Source: Gibbula magus
Lineage: Eukaryota; Mollusca; Gastropoda; Trochida; Trochidae
Assembly (NCBI GenBank): GCA_936450465.1
Contig: OW388303.1
Coordinates: 10,509,021-10,573,020, forward strand
Length of the DNA: 64,000 nt
Direction of reading: 5' to 3'
Below are positions 12,380-64,000 of this stretch, in pieces. Each line of letters begins with the position of its first letter. Position 1 is the first letter of the stretch. The position numbers and the translations under genes were made by a program. The notes beneath the pieces are model-generated. The model had not been told where the DNA came from. It saw nothing but the letters and a program-made list of their open reading frames with translations, and ran no database searches.

Positions 12380-15014
12380 TTAGCTATGGTTTATTGCCAT
12401 ATAGTTAGAAAGGTACACTTTAAAAGTGATTTGCATCTGCATGTCATTTACAAGAGGTTCATGTATATACCAAAAACAAAGTTAATTTGTATTAAAAAAA
12501 ATCATTTTATATTTAAGAGACATTGACGGGTTACACAACATCTGGAATTTGATATTCAAGAAAAAAGGCATTTGTATAATAAGACAAGACCATCCGAGGT
12601 AGTTGAGGCGAGAAGCTTCCGAAGGCGTAGTTACTCTTCAAAAGAATGCACACGTATTTCAATTACCCTGTTACAAAGAGACATTTGATTGGTTTAGTTT
12701 TCAAAGAAAAGCACCTTCTTTTGAAGAGAGCCCACAAAGCATTCTCAATTCCACCAGCTTAAAGCCAGCAATGCTAATGCACTCGCTCCAATGTCTACAG
12801 TCATTGCATGTTCATAAGTCAATTAATTGAAACCTACATTCTCAGCCATTAAAAGTCAGTATTTCAAAATTAAAACTTACAAAAATCATATTATGACAGT
12901 AGATACTCATGAATCGAAGTGTCAGGACAACATATTTGACTAGATTTGATTTGTTCAATTTCATACCAAAACATTTTTACATTTGTCTGCCAGGAACCAA
13001 CACAGTCACACAGAAGTAACTGCCGAGTGAACGCTGGAAGCATTTGGCATCTGCACTCACATAATCTCACAGGGCAGTTACTTTGAAGTGTGACTTTAAA
13101 CAAACAATGACGGCGTTACACTGAACTATGTACCAATAAGGTCTCCTAGCATCTCAGAATCCAGTCCAGTTTTCATTTCGTCGCCAGAATGTCATCAAGG
13201 AATTGTGTGGATGGCCTGGAGACTTACATGGTTTTCCAAATAGAAATCATATTTTCATTTCATGCATACAAAATTTACTTTCAATAAATGCATAATTTTT
13301 CATCGCTAACAAAGAAATAACAAATATTTTGAAAAAAAATTAAACAAAAGGAAGCACTTTTTAGTAATTACTTGAACATTTTCAGGTTTGATTAAGATTA
13401 TTTGAAAAATATTATTCATAAGCTATGTAGTGATATTTAAGGCAAACATGGTTTCAACCCTTTTATATTGTGTCCAAGGCAAATAAAAAGCATACATTTC
13501 TTAAGTTTTTCTTTCATAATAATGTCCCTTGAATTCAAAATTAATTTTTCAAATTAAAAGTATAAAATGGATCAATTTATTTGCCTTTGAAACACCCATA
13601 AGAGTTCACAATTTCCACAACCAATCGGAGCGGACAAGTAACAATAAGCACGGGTGCTGTTTCCATGGATACAAGATTTGTGAAATATACAATTCCATAA
13701 CAAAAGTCTATAGATGGGACAAGAATTAATAACTGCAAGAAATTAATAGAAGTAAGAAATTTGGCTAAGTAAGCTGTTTTTGTGAACAGCCTGACCAAAA
13801 ACTAAGTACCAACCGCCTCAATCATCAGGCAGGTATTATTATGATTATTATTCATAACATTGCTGAGAATCTTGGATGTATTATGGTGCATGTTAATTGC
13901 TAAAACATTCCACAAGTTTCATGTGAAAACGGTTACTTGAGCACAGGATAGTTATTTTCAAAATACTACCGGTAGGAAAATACTATGATGATTTTAACAG
14001 ATTTGTACAACCGATATAGCTCTTCTTGCATACAAAGACAAATTCCAAGACTGGCCGACAATTAAAGAATGACAGATTATTACTCATTTAGCAATAAGCG
14101 TATATACAGCACCATATGCAGAGAAATAGTCACTTCCTGAAATGATTTTGACATCAATAGTTGACCGCAGATGCCTTCCGCAGAATAAAACATTTTCTCA
14201 CAGAAACATAACGTTGACCCATCGCATGTAGCGAGGAAGTCACGTGGAGTGTTCAAGACTGATTGGGCCATATTCAATTTGCTTGTATTTCATTGGTTGC
14301 AATCCATGCCCAAATTTACAGTTCTCGTAAGACAACCGAAACTGTATTGGTGTGATTACTGTAACAGTTTGTTCTGGACAGGTAAACTGGTTGATTATGT
14401 CCAAATAATACATCCTGCTTGCTCCACAAGTCCATACTTCTGACAATTAGTTGACCACACTTTCAAGCAGTAATGATTAATCGGTCAGTTTTTGGTACTT
14501 TCGACTTCTGACCACAAGGTTACCACGAGTTCCAGGAACCAAAATTGGAGCGGTCAGTCTGTTTCTTAGCTTCAAGCCATCTGCAGTGTTATCACTAGTC
14601 CCAGAGCGGTCAGTCTGTGTCTTAGCTTCAAGCCATCTGTAATGTTATCACTAATCCCAGAGCGGTCAGTTTTTCATGGCTTCAATATAAGACAACTAGA
14701 TCTTGAGCGTTTAATATTTGGTAGCCTCGTGCTCGGCACAACAAGCAGACCACAAGTTCTGAGTCCAATCCTCAAGGGCCCAAGTCGGTACTGTTCCAGT
14801 CACTAATTAACTATGGCCAAGCTCATTATGTACAGCAAACGAGAACAATGAGGTAATGAGTTTTGACAGACATTAGAGCCGAGAGAAAGAGGACAGAGTC
14901 ACAGCTATGTACAATTCTCAGTGTTTATGCTAGAGCTTGCACGTATATCGTCCATGATACATATAATTCTTCTATTATTCGGCTGATGTAGTGAGGCCAC
15001 TTATTCTCCAGTGT
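12380..15014 (-). other. Probable 3' UTR/downstream flank of RNF38/44
   Basis: No exon was recognised after the stop at 15015. The minus strand here is mostly free of the dispersed repeats found further down, consistent with a long 3' UTR. Possible polyadenylation hexamers on the minus strand are ATTAAA near 14710, AATAAA near 13575 and two AATAAA copies near 12369-12385. Which one is used cannot be decided from sequence. An imperfect 55-bp repeat lies at 14547-14690. Confidence 0.4.
14547..14690. repeat. 55-bp tandem repeat, about 2.5 copies
   Basis: The phrase GAGCGGTCAGTCTGT followed by CTTAGCTTCAAGCCATCTG recurs at about 14549, 14604 and 14659. The third copy is shortened. It lies in the probable 3' UTR of the ligase. 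Confidence 0.85.
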
Positions 15015-54187
<39,173 letters not shown>

Positions 54188-54830
54188 TCACCCAAAAGTA
54201 AAGCTCCGCAGCTATGACTGAACTAGAATAAGTCAGTCAAGCTTGGTGTGCCAACACGATCCAGTGAGTGTGTGAGTGAGAGAGAGAGGGAGAGAGGGAA
54301 GTACTGTTCCACTGAGTCGGCTTGGCCAACATTGACTGAGTGAAGGCTGGCTGGCTGACTGGCTGGCTAGTCAGTGGGCTGTGTGCTGTGCTGTGCTATC
54401 GGTGGGCAGCAGCAGTCGGCACTGCCTGCCTGTGATAAGGTGATTACCGGGTGTGTCCTCCCTGGATTTCTACAGGCCTTCCTTCCCTGCTAAGCTGGTT
54501 GGACTGTAGAACAGGGAGTCGGGCTGTGCAGTGTTTCTCACACACAGGGTTTCCCTGACTCTCTTATCAGCCTGCCTGACCTAGATGGGTTGACCAAGGG
54601 TTGACCCAGCTATAGTGGGTGATAGGCAGCCAGGTCTCTTCTCTTCTCCTGGTAACACTCACTGGGGATAGTTGGAGGACCAGCAGACGGGTTGGCGGGC
54701 AGACGGATGGATGGATGGATGGAGGACGGATGGGCGGGCGAGCTAGTCTCCCTGGAGGCAAGGAAGTTGGGGCTGGTGTTGTTCTGTCATGTGGGTATAG
54801 CTTCAAGAAACTAAATGTTTTCCTTGTGAC
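54188..54830 (-). promoter_or_regulatory. Candidate 5' UTR and promoter region of RNF38/44
   Basis: The region directly upstream of the candidate ATG differs from the surrounding AT-rich sequence. It is higher in GC, CT-rich on the minus strand (short CT and CTCACACACT runs near 54265-54300) and contains GGCTGGCT and GGATGGAT runs. No clear TATA box was seen. The call is based on position and composition only. Confidence 0.25.
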
Positions 54831-57800
54831 AAATTAGAAGAGGAGCTCCTTCATAAACTATTTCAAGAGGACACTGTTCAAATTGAAATAAATGATGAAT
54901 AAACTAAAACTTACGAAGTTCTTTAAGACAATATACGACACCATTGTAGTTAACCCTTTACCTGTTTAATTAATAAGTTAGAAACTATTCAGGAATCCTA
55001 AGACTGAAAATTTGAAATTTGCCCAGGAAATAATGAAAAACATACCCACTATATTATAGCATCAGCAGGTAATGGGTTAAGAGCACTATAAAGCTAGGTG
55101 GAAAATATATAACGAGTTTGGACCGATCAGAAGTGCTAGAAAGTCGAAGCAAGGGGTAGTGATTGCAAACACAAGAACGGCAAGGGAAATAATCCATGAA
55201 AGCTTTGATGACTTCCATTGATTTCCATTGCTTGCTAGAAACGCTTCTGCAGTAAATGCGGTCCAAATGTTATTACCACCGAAATTCATCCCAAATTTCC
55301 GAATTGGCGCCAAGGTGAAGGACAAATGAAGGAAACCACCATCTTAGATCAGAGGCCTGTCACATTGTTCGTCTGGTCTCAGCTGGGCTGGAAGTTGGCG
55401 TCTGCTGCTCTGGAAATTTGCCGTCTGCTTCTCAGCAGAAGCATTTCATGTCATGGGAAAAAGATAGGAGAGAGCTGCAACCTTGCCAGCATCCAAGCGC
55501 ACTTCACCAGTAATCAACTGTTCATGTGGGGAGGCCATTGGGAATAAATTTACCAAGCTCTCGCTATCACATGCCTTGTGGGAAACTTGCTTTGCCAATT
55601 TTCAGAAACTAGAAAAATTCTTCTAGAATGTTATAACTCAGAGAAAAATGTGAGAAATTGAACATTTCAATACCTTCCAGCAAAGAAAGTGGCCATGTCT
55701 TTGTTTTAAAAATGAAAATATTAAAGATTTAAAAAAATAAACAATTGATCAAAATATGAACAAACAGAACAATATTGATTTCAATGACAATTTGAGATTT
55801 ATTTGAAAAGCCTTCAAACTAAAATAATCAAGAAATCTAAAAATCAATTAAATTTTTTAAATAGCTGAAATAGGATTTATAAACCAACCAATACTATTAG
55901 CCATTCTGAATGAAGCACTCATCAATAATTTCTATCAGAAATTCTAACGTTCATCTTTGATAAGGAAAATGGCCTGCCAGTGGTATTTATTGCATACAAG
56001 GAATCAATACCTCGAAGCACTTACCAAGTAAAATATATGGGAGGACTATGGATGAACCATAAGAGGAGTAAAAAAATTGTGGCGGATGAATGGACCGCCG
56101 GATGGTCGGATGGTCGGCCAACGAAAGATGCATTGTCAGTGTCACATGAAAGCTTGACAGTACACCTATCTAAACATCTCCAGGCTATGAGGAGAGATTA
56201 AAGCACAGGGCAGGTGAAAAACAATGGGATTTGCATTATTGGCTGCAGGTAACAGGGGCTAATTATAGGAAGATGACACTTTCACCTGGGGTAACAGGCT
56301 TTTGAAATAAAAGATCATATTTTTTAATACAGGTAGATAGATTATTTTCTTTTAAACTTTGAAGGATATACTGATGGGGGAAATGCATTTTGAAATCTAT
56401 GATATTAAAATTTTGTAGAAATATTATTACTTGTAAAAAATTGATATGCTAATGGGGGGAAAAGACATTTTTAAATCTCTACCAAGATTTTGTGTAAAGA
56501 ATGAACCTTAGAAGTGAGGTATTAGACGGAATCTGAAATGAAAGAGGTACAGTTCAGACATTGATAGATGCAAAATAACCTCTGCAAAACACTATTTGGG
56601 CACAAACCAAGTCGGTATGCAAACAGATGTGAAGTGAATTGGCACATTGTTTTCACGCTTGATCTTTACATATAGGAAAATTTAAACTCTTTGTCAATCC
56701 CTAATGTATTTACTTACAGAATTTTTTTTTATTAGGATGTAGGGGCTGAGAAAGGGGGCTGAATTATATTCAGGTGCGACATTTAGTTGGTAATACACAG
56801 ACTACCTGTATACATATATCAAGAAGATTCGAGGAAAAACCTGTTTAAAACATTCTTAGGCAAGCACAATGATTGGCTGAACAGGACGGTTGTTCAGCTT
56901 GGGTTAATCTATTACGTGAAAATTTGATCTACAAAATTCTGGCTGACTGTCAGTGTGTTAGTCCTTGGCAAATTTGCCAAGCAAATAAAGTACTCTCTCT
57001 GCCGAGAAGTTCGAGCGAGACCAAAATATCAAATATTGCAAAAATACGGTGAACTATTATTGCTGTGGTGAGCAAATAGACATGGTTGCAAGGGACGTTT
57101 ATAGGATCCTGCGTAAAGACGGAAGTACCGCCCCGTCACGGGCAAAACAATGCCAGAACAGAACGTATACATGTAGGTATATTTGTCAGTAAACTCATCT
57201 AAATAGGCCAAAATGGCGCTACAGGATTAGAATCGTCTCTGTGCACAAAGCATTCCCAACTTCCTCTTGCCACATTGAAGAAATATTTATGAACATTTCC
57301 ATAAAATGACATCCCTCGTTGCAGCTGTTTTTGACATAAAGCACAACTCCCATTGATAACATATATATGAAATCTCCTCTTTATCACTGTGCTATGAATT
57401 TGATATGCTTCTGTTCATCATCAAACATCCATTTGCAAGAAGTTTTTAAAAGTATGCAACAGTGAGAAGCACAAGGCCATGATTACAACATGTATACTGG
57501 AATACTGGGTCTAGATTTTCGAAGCAGTCTTAGTGTTTAGATACTTACAAGCAAATGTTATTTAATTAATGGTACTTATACAATCTTAGCGCTGACAGAG
57601 GTTCTAAAATGTTTGTAATACATGAACAAAATGAACTTCCTAACTAAAGGTTTAAAAAAAAACACTTTTAACATAGAGATTATTACACAAGAAAATGCGT
57701 TATATTGCTGTTACAAAACATTTGTGAAATTTTTTATTATTTGAGAGACAGCATGGTTTTGCTCATTACTTGCAAAAGTCCTGTGTGACATACTTTTGAA

Positions 57801-57963
57801 CATGATGATCGTTTAAAACATATAATCATGTAATTTCTCAGAAACAAGACATGACATATATGCAACTGGGGCAAACTTCTTTGTTGACATGACGTTTTAT
57901 TGTCAACTTATATGATGTCGCTGACATTGAAATACTGGCACTTGAGCAGAAGCAATAGTTGCT
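54831..57963. other. Non-genic stretch
   Basis: Lies upstream of the candidate start of the ligase. Short ORFs at 55054-55547, 55980-56201 and 57029-57387 are unsupported. No clear repeat or RNA gene was recognised. Confidence 0.45.
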
Positions 57964-58028
57964 TGGTGATACGGTGATATGGTGATATGGTGATACGGTG
58001 ATATGGTGATATGGTGATATGGTGATAT
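57964..58028. repeat. 8-bp tandem repeat GGTGATAT/C
   Basis: Eight copies of GGTGATAT or GGTGATAC in tandem. Confidence 0.97.
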
Positions 58029-58117
58029 GTACACAGCACATTGGTAACTATGACACCAATAACATCATACCTTTTTTATGATAAATTGTGAGTATGCGAG
58101 TTAGACAGTATCACAGC

Positions 58118-58410
58118 CCTGGATCATTTTGGCTAATTCTGAACTGAAGGACCCTTTTGCAATGGCAATGGTATTCTTCTCATATTTTCAAGCAACATCA
58201 AACCAAAAGGGTAGGCAAATATCCCTAGGACCTCCTCTAGGAACAAGGTGTGGTGTGTTGAAGTGAGAAAGCCCGCAACGCCATGGTGGCTATGCATTAA
58301 CAGTTCTCAACAGCAGACAAAGTTGCAGAGCCCCTGGCGGGATTCGAACCCCAGGCCACTTGATCCAAAGCCGTACACGCTAACCACTGAGCTATTTAGG
58401 AACAACACTG
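58118..58410. repeat. CAGTGTTGTTCCTAG MITE split by a SINE
   Basis: The left part (58118-58246) has ATCATTTTGGCTAATTCTGA, ACCCTTTTGCAATGG and CCTCCTCTAGGAACAA. The right part resumes at 58397 with TAGGAACAACACTG. Removing the inserted SINE restores the element's end. The outer left end is truncated. Confidence 0.85.
58247..58396 (-). repeat. SINE inserted in the MITE, 9-bp target duplication
   Basis: A 150-bp minus-strand SINE with head TAGCTCAGTGGTTAGCGTGT and B box GGGGTTCGAATCCC, and an internal deletion between the body and the tail. TAGGAACAA is duplicated at 58238-58246 and 58397-58405, and also belongs to the host MITE's inverted end. Confidence 0.88.
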
Positions 58411-59875
58411 TATTACAAAACTTTAGTCAGCAATCTCCCTTTAAGTTTAAACATATAACACAAATGACATATGAATTACATGTAATTAATTACTACATTC
58501 TCTTTGCCTCTCAAGAACACAATTATCACCCGTTCTTGTGAAGTAGAAATGTTCACACTCATAGCCATGCCAGTCCATGAAAATAAGCACTTCTACTTCA
58601 CTTGATGAGATATACATGGTATTCACCGTTATATATCATCTATGTATTATCTTTGCCTCTCAAGAACACAATTATCACCCATTCATTAACTGTGTTCTTG
58701 AAGAACTATAAGTGCCATCATATCAATATTTCAGTCATCAAAATTGAGCTTTACTATCAACATCAAATATTCAAAATCCCAAGCTGGAAATCGCTAGTGT
58801 CATCTTGTATCTATAGATACATGATCAATATCCACTTTGCTTTTCTGTACTGAATATCTACAGCCCCTACCAAGGATACCCTTTAATATTAATGCAAAAT
58901 ATCTACTAACGTTTCATAGACGAGGATATATGTTCATTTGCTCAAGGCCAGGACACATTTCACAAGATTCTGAATATTTAAAACTTATTCGGTTTCCATG
59001 TGGATGTATTATCTGCGTATTTGTTTGATGAAGCATGGTGCATATTACGCATGTGCAGCGTGCATTTTAATAAAGGCTATGATGCTATAAATTCTGATTA
59101 ACATTTTAAACATAAACTTTGCAGCTTAGCATATTACCAAATACCAGTCCTCCTTGTCATCAAGCAAATGAATTCAAACAAATTCATCTTTGAATATCCT
59201 GACGTAAGTACCAAGCAAGTGCTATAGGAACCCATCATCGCATAAAAAGGATCTATTCGTCCAAAAACACACACAAAAGTGGCCATCTATATTCTTTCTG
59301 CAAGTTCACTATGGAGTCAGCATGAAATGATTCCATAATTCATTATGTTATTAGCAAATTTGAAACGCAATGTGAACAATGCATTCTAGTAGGCTATGAA
59401 ACCTAGCAACGAATGTAAACAATCCGTTGCCATGAGCATTGAAGTCTAAAATATGTAACACTGTGACAAGATTCAAAATGCGATTTTAAAAAGGATCTTT
59501 CCTATGATTTAGGTCAGTTATGATTTTCAATATTTTTAAGAGAATTACTTTTCACATAAAGGTTTCATCTGTTTATTATGCATGTGTATTCTCTTAAAAT
59601 TTGATTGGTTAATAAGACACATGAGCAGATGCTGTTCATTACATTTTCATGTACTTAGATTATAACAGATGAAACATAGATATATATAGATATATAATAT
59701 AGATAGATATGACACAGAAAGTTTCTCTTGTCTCTCCTTCCCTGCAATATAAAAACGATATGCCGTATTCGCTCATATAGATGCCAATTAGACTTCTACT
59801 TTTCAGCCATTCCTTTGTTCTTGCATCTTATTGGTGAGGTTTGGCAGAATTTACACAGCCTTCAAGATAATTTCA
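58411..59875. other. Non-genic stretch with a 150-bp-spaced duplication
   Basis: TTTGCCTCTCAAGAACACAA followed by TTATCACCC occurs near 58500 and 58651. No gene was seen. Confidence 0.5.
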
Positions 59876-59879
59876 CTCA

Positions 59880-59985
59880 TGTCACAGTGGCTAGTATTAT
59901 TGCAGGAAGAAAGCATGCAATGCAAATGTGGCTATGAATGTGATGAAACCTGCAAGCTTTGACTGGAAGTAGCAAACCGTCACAT
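59880..59985 (-). repeat. SINE tail fragment
   Basis: TGGCTAGTATTATTGCAGGA, AGAAAGCATGCAATGC, GTGGCTATGAATGTGATGAA and ACCTGCAAG match the tail of the SINE at 45774. The tRNA-like head is absent. Confidence 0.75.
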
Positions 59986-59998
59986 TCAGTATCATCAG

Positions 59999-60143
59999 TA
60001 CTGTATTTCCTTGAATACAACCCAGGTTTGGAATATAACTTTTGCAGTCATACCATTTCTTCGTAGACAGCCCGGGCCTCAAATAGAACCCAGGGATGCT
60101 GAAGGAAATAGAACCCTTGGGTTTTATTCAAAGAAATAGAGCA
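59999..60143. repeat. MITE-like element with inverted ends
   Basis: The left end TACTGTATTTCCTTGAATAC with AACCCAGG pairs with the right end CCCTTGGGTTTTATTCAAAG followed by AAATAGAG. It is about 145 bp and non-coding. Confidence 0.7.
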
Positions 60144-62324
60144 CCACTATTATACTATAACAATGATATAGGCCCTTTATCGGAGGTTTGAGAACATTCA
60201 CGGATAGCCTATCTCTGTCCTATGGGAAATCAAGGATATGATTCTGTAGTGGCCAATTTATAGGAATCCAAAGACAGCAATCACGATTGGTTGATGGGTG
60301 AAGGTAAGCTGGCTCTCCTGGAATATAGTGGAACTCATAGGTAAGGGGTTAACTCTCAGTAGAATTGTTTTACTTGAGCTTAGGAAAGGTGTTGGGAATG
60401 AAAGTAAGAAATAGTATATCTCAGCTCAGTGAATAATCCGCTTTGGTCTATAAATTAAATACATATGACAAACAAGCTATCATAAATACTTTTCCGTTTC
60501 AGAATGAAATATTTAAATGTCACCTATTTGAAATAAACTAATTAAAACTCACAGATAAATCTGTTATTTTTCACATCGGATGTGAGAAGGATTGGCATGT
60601 TATTATTCAGTTACCAAACTGTCATAAATGCTCAATTTAGAAAGATTAAACACTTTATATATATATTATAGAAATGTTTTCCACAGTGTATTTCAGGTCT
60701 CAAATATCTTTTTTAGATTTGCTATTTACCCCCGGAAAGTTAAATTCTCAACTTAAGATTTTTGTCAAGCAATGTGATTCAGAAGTCTATTTTGTCTCCT
60801 TTTGTTAGGAGTCTGCACTCAAGATTATATCTCTCTAGTTACTATTTGATTGTGGAGAAGAAGTCGAAAGTGTATGGACTGATAGACGTGTGCATAAGTA
60901 TTATGAAAGAAATCAAGCATTGATATGACATTACATGATTTGAGATAAGACACTTAAGATTATCAATTGGAGGGATATTGCAGCTAAATAACCTGCTATA
61001 TGCACTGCCCTGCAAGAAAATTTGTATCACTTCTCTAGATCTACTGAAGCCAGAATTGAAAAAAACTATATAAAGCCTTGGACAAGATATTATCAAATTG
61101 ATTAACAAAATTAGTAATATCAAAAGTTACCTGTTACTCAAAATTATTGATCAATTATCTCGTCAGAGCAATTAGGTAATTGGAACTTCATCGGACCATC
61201 TGTCCAGCATATGCTGACACAAAAGCATTTGTGGGATGATGAAATTGAAAGAAGATGAAACAAAGTCTCATTGACAGTTGAGTTCAGCATGGATACACAT
61301 TCATGTACAGAGCCTTTATCATTGAATCTTGGTACACTAGAACACTTAAAAGAGGGTCACAGGTTACTGGTTCAGTGTTGGTACAAGAACTTAAATGAAT
61401 TCTTTAAAACTAATTTGAAAAAAAAAAAACCCAAGCAATTTGATTATTTAATATTAAAGTCTTCAAACATATATTTATGTTAATTTTAATTAATAAAATC
61501 CCACCTTACTTTGCACTATCTCATGTTAAGATCTGACCGCTGCTCCCAAAGGTTTGTGTCGTGTCGTTTCACTCCAGCCAATCGGAATTGAAACTAGGAA
61601 ATTGTCAGTACAATCGATATGAATGCAGATATTGATTTGTAGAAAATAAAGGTCAACGGATGGAAAAGAGGACATGACCCCTGCCAAACTTTAGTCAGAT
61701 TTATCTAGCGACGTACAAGTGTTACCGGTAAGTAAAATCTGATTTCAATGAGATTGAGAAAGATCTGAAATTTGAACAAAGGCATGAGTCTCATTGGAGA
61801 CCTCATTGATCCAACTATGGATACCAAAAGCAAATGAGACCATATTCATTATTCAAAGCGAATTTCCCCTAAGAAATGTTTACCAGTATTCATTTCTGAG
61901 ATCTGTAACCATTTTCATTTCAAGAATGATTATATCAATCTTCACAAAAACGTGGAAATATTTATAGTAATGTGAGTGTCTTTTAAATTATAACCTAAAA
62001 CATGTTACTTTAACACATAATCTCAAAATCTTAATTCTAATCAATCGTATTCAATTATTTCAAATCTTCAATGCATCAAAATGAATATGGTGAACTAAAA
62101 TCAGCAAGCTTGACGTTCATGTTACCCTGGAAGGTCAACTTGGTCTGTTCGGTATACAGATGCAGAAATTGTCACATACAGAATACATTAATTTAAAACT
62201 AATCCAGCTGTACTAATCTTTATTCATCCCTCTACAGTGCTCATGATTTATTCATCCCCTTCTTTCTTCTGTCCATCAGTCAGAAACACAGGTGACTTGA
62301 GTCGGTGTTGTCTTGCATTATTCA
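60144..62324. other. Non-genic stretch
   Basis: AT-rich, with no gene, RNA or clear repeat recognised. Short ORFs at 60842-61123 and 61271-61483 are unsupported. Confidence 0.5.
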
Positions 62325-63085
62325 GTGGCGACGTCCATGGTTAGAATAGCAACTCATAAACACTCACATTAACTCTTAACTTGGGCATATACAAAATTAT
62401 TCGTAGTGGACGTTCATGGTCAGAATAGCAACTCATAAACACACACATTAACTCTTAACTTGGGCATATAAAACCTTATTCGCAGTGGACGTCCATGGTT
62501 AGTATAGCAACTCATAAACACTCACATTAAACCTTAACTTGGGCATATAAAACACTATTCGTAGTGGACGTCCATGGTTAGAATAGCAACTCATAAACAC
62601 TCACATTAAATCTTAACTTGGGAATTTAAAACCTTATTCATAGTTGACGTCCATGGTTAGAATAGCAACTCATAAACACTGACATTAACCCTAAACTTGG
62701 GCAGATATTTTTGTTTGTTTTGCGTTGACATCTATGGTTAGAATAGCAACTCATAAACACTCACATTAACTTAACTTGGGCATATAAAACCTTATTCGTA
62801 GTGGACGTCCATGGTTAGAATAGCAACTCATAAACACTGACATTAACCCTATATAAACTTGGGCAGATATATATATTTCTTTTTTGCGTGGATATATATA
62901 TGGTTAGAAAAGCAACTCATAGACATCAACTCTTAACTTTGGCAGATAAATTTTTAATCATAGTGGACGTCCATGATTAGAATAGTAACTCGTAAATACT
63001 AACGTTAACCCTAACTTGGGTGGAAATATTTTATTTGGTGTTAAAGTCTGTCCATGTGCGGTTCAAATAGAAACTCATAAATGTT
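62325..63085. repeat. 80-bp tandem array, about ten copies
   Basis: The unit is GTGGACGTCCATGGTTAGAA, then TAGCAACTCATAAACACTCA, CATTAACTCTTAACTTGGGC and ATATAAAACCTTATTC. Starts are spaced about 79 bp at 62331, 62410, 62489, 62569, 62647 and 62729, with more diverged copies up to about 63085. Confidence 0.95.
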
Positions 63086-63489
63086 GATGCGAAGCATCTA
63101 GATTTTAGAACAATATACAGCAGGGGTTCACAGCTGACGCTGGCATCTGTTCTACAACAACTTATCATACACTGACTGGTACATAAATTCTCATAAAATG
63201 TGTGACTATCCCTTACCAATTTAGCTGACGATGTTATATCCAAGCATGCTTCTCATTAGCCCCGGACCAAAGCAGGTCTATTCAATTAATCCTGTTATTC
63301 TGCTATGTTAATGATTTAATTTATACTGATTTTGCAGCAAGGTCATTTAAGGTTAAAAAGTCCAAGTATAAATTTTCAAAGGTAGCTGTCAGATTGTTAA
63401 AAAGCTATGAGTAGAAGACTCTGTAAGGAAGATTTAAACTTTCTAGGGCATTGTGATCTTGTGACACAGTGAAAATAGGATTTTAGAAA

Positions 63490-63650
63490 GTGGCCTCTGT
63501 AACTCTTATTTAGGAGTGTAAGATTACCTAATCTATAATTTGACCAATGTCAAAAATTCAAGGAAGGATGGACAGACGGACGGACAGATGGATGCAGGAC
63601 ACTGTCATGCCATAAGCCCATTGGGCCTTTTGGGATTCATGAGTTAAATG
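63490..63650 (-). repeat. 142-bp-unit repeat family, head and first unit
   Basis: The plus strand shows ACAGACGGACGGACAGATGG and GCCATAAGCCCATTGGGCC, the reverse complement of the family head at 578-690, joined to a decayed unit (CTTATTTAGGAGTGTAAGAT). Confidence 0.8.
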
Positions 63651-63723
63651 GAGTCTTGGAGGAGCAGTGACGCTGCTACTGGTACACATGTACCAAGAAC
63701 TGCTGTATGAAATATGATAATAC

Positions 63724-63807
63724 CAGTGTTGTTCCTAGGTGATCTGCTGAGGAGGTCATTTTGGCCAATTCTAAACAAGTGGGACCCTTTGCAATGGTAA
63801 AAGAATG
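63724..63807. repeat. CAGTGTTGTTCCTAG MITE, half copy
   Basis: CAGTGTTGTTCCTAGGTGAT, TGAGGAGGTCATTTTGGCCA and GGGACCCTTTGCAATGGTAA match the reverse complement of 46388-46550. The other half is missing. Confidence 0.85.
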
Positions 63808-64000
63808 AACTAAGTTGATATGTTACATTTTATTTTAAAACAACGGTATCGCAAAATCAATTCTGACCCTTATTTGAAATACGTATGCTGATAAAAATTG
63901 TCTTTTTTTCTGCATGAAGATACAAAATATTAAAGCATTTTACTTACTGGACTGAATGGTAAGTTCATTATAATAAGCTACCCAATTCCAATTTCCTTAC

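Overview
The window is eukaryotic nuclear DNA, AT-rich, with large introns and many short dispersed repeats. The best guess is a marine mollusc, probably a gastropod. The reasons are several SINE, MITE and internally repeated families of the type common in molluscan genomes, including short elements starting GTGAGTGAGTGAGTT and a repeat headed by CCGTCCGTCC. The taxon is inferred from remembered repeat styles and was not confirmed by a search.

One protein-coding gene dominates. It lies on the minus strand and encodes an RNF38/RNF44-type RING-H2 E3 ubiquitin ligase. Nine exons (42133 down to 15015) were read directly. They have GT-AG borders, keep one open frame across every junction, and match the family in order: basic N-terminal region, Cys/Pro/His low-complexity middle, conserved [19 protein letters not shown] block, then the RING. 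A phase-compatible candidate first coding exon lies at 54151-54187. With it the protein would be 475 residues (1428 nt including the stop), close to vertebrate RNF38 and RNF44. The gene would then span about 39 kb, with introns 1, 2 and 3 of about 12.0, 14.5 and 6.8 kb.

The most unusual item is an uninterrupted 398-codon ORF on the same strand inside intron 3 (20801-21997). I do not recognise its product. Its stop codon overlaps a good splice donor, and using that donor (at 20805) gives exactly the phase needed to join the next RNF exon (20485). It may therefore be an alternative 5' exon adding about 397 residues, or a separate nested gene.

Layout: 1-12.3 kb is non-genic, with a 142-bp-unit repeat family, a Tc1-like relic, SINE copies and a 900-bp G-rich minisatellite. 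From about 12.4 to 15.0 kb is probably 3' UTR or downstream flank. The compact 3' half of the gene is at 15.0-20.5 kb, the nested ORF at 20.8-22.0 kb, and large introns with MITEs, SINEs, minisatellites and a (GA)96 tract run to 54.15 kb. Candidate promoter/5' UTR sequence is at 54.2-54.8 kb. The remainder to 64 kb is non-genic, with a nested SINE-in-MITE and an 80-bp tandem array. No rRNA, functional tRNA or CRISPR array was seen.
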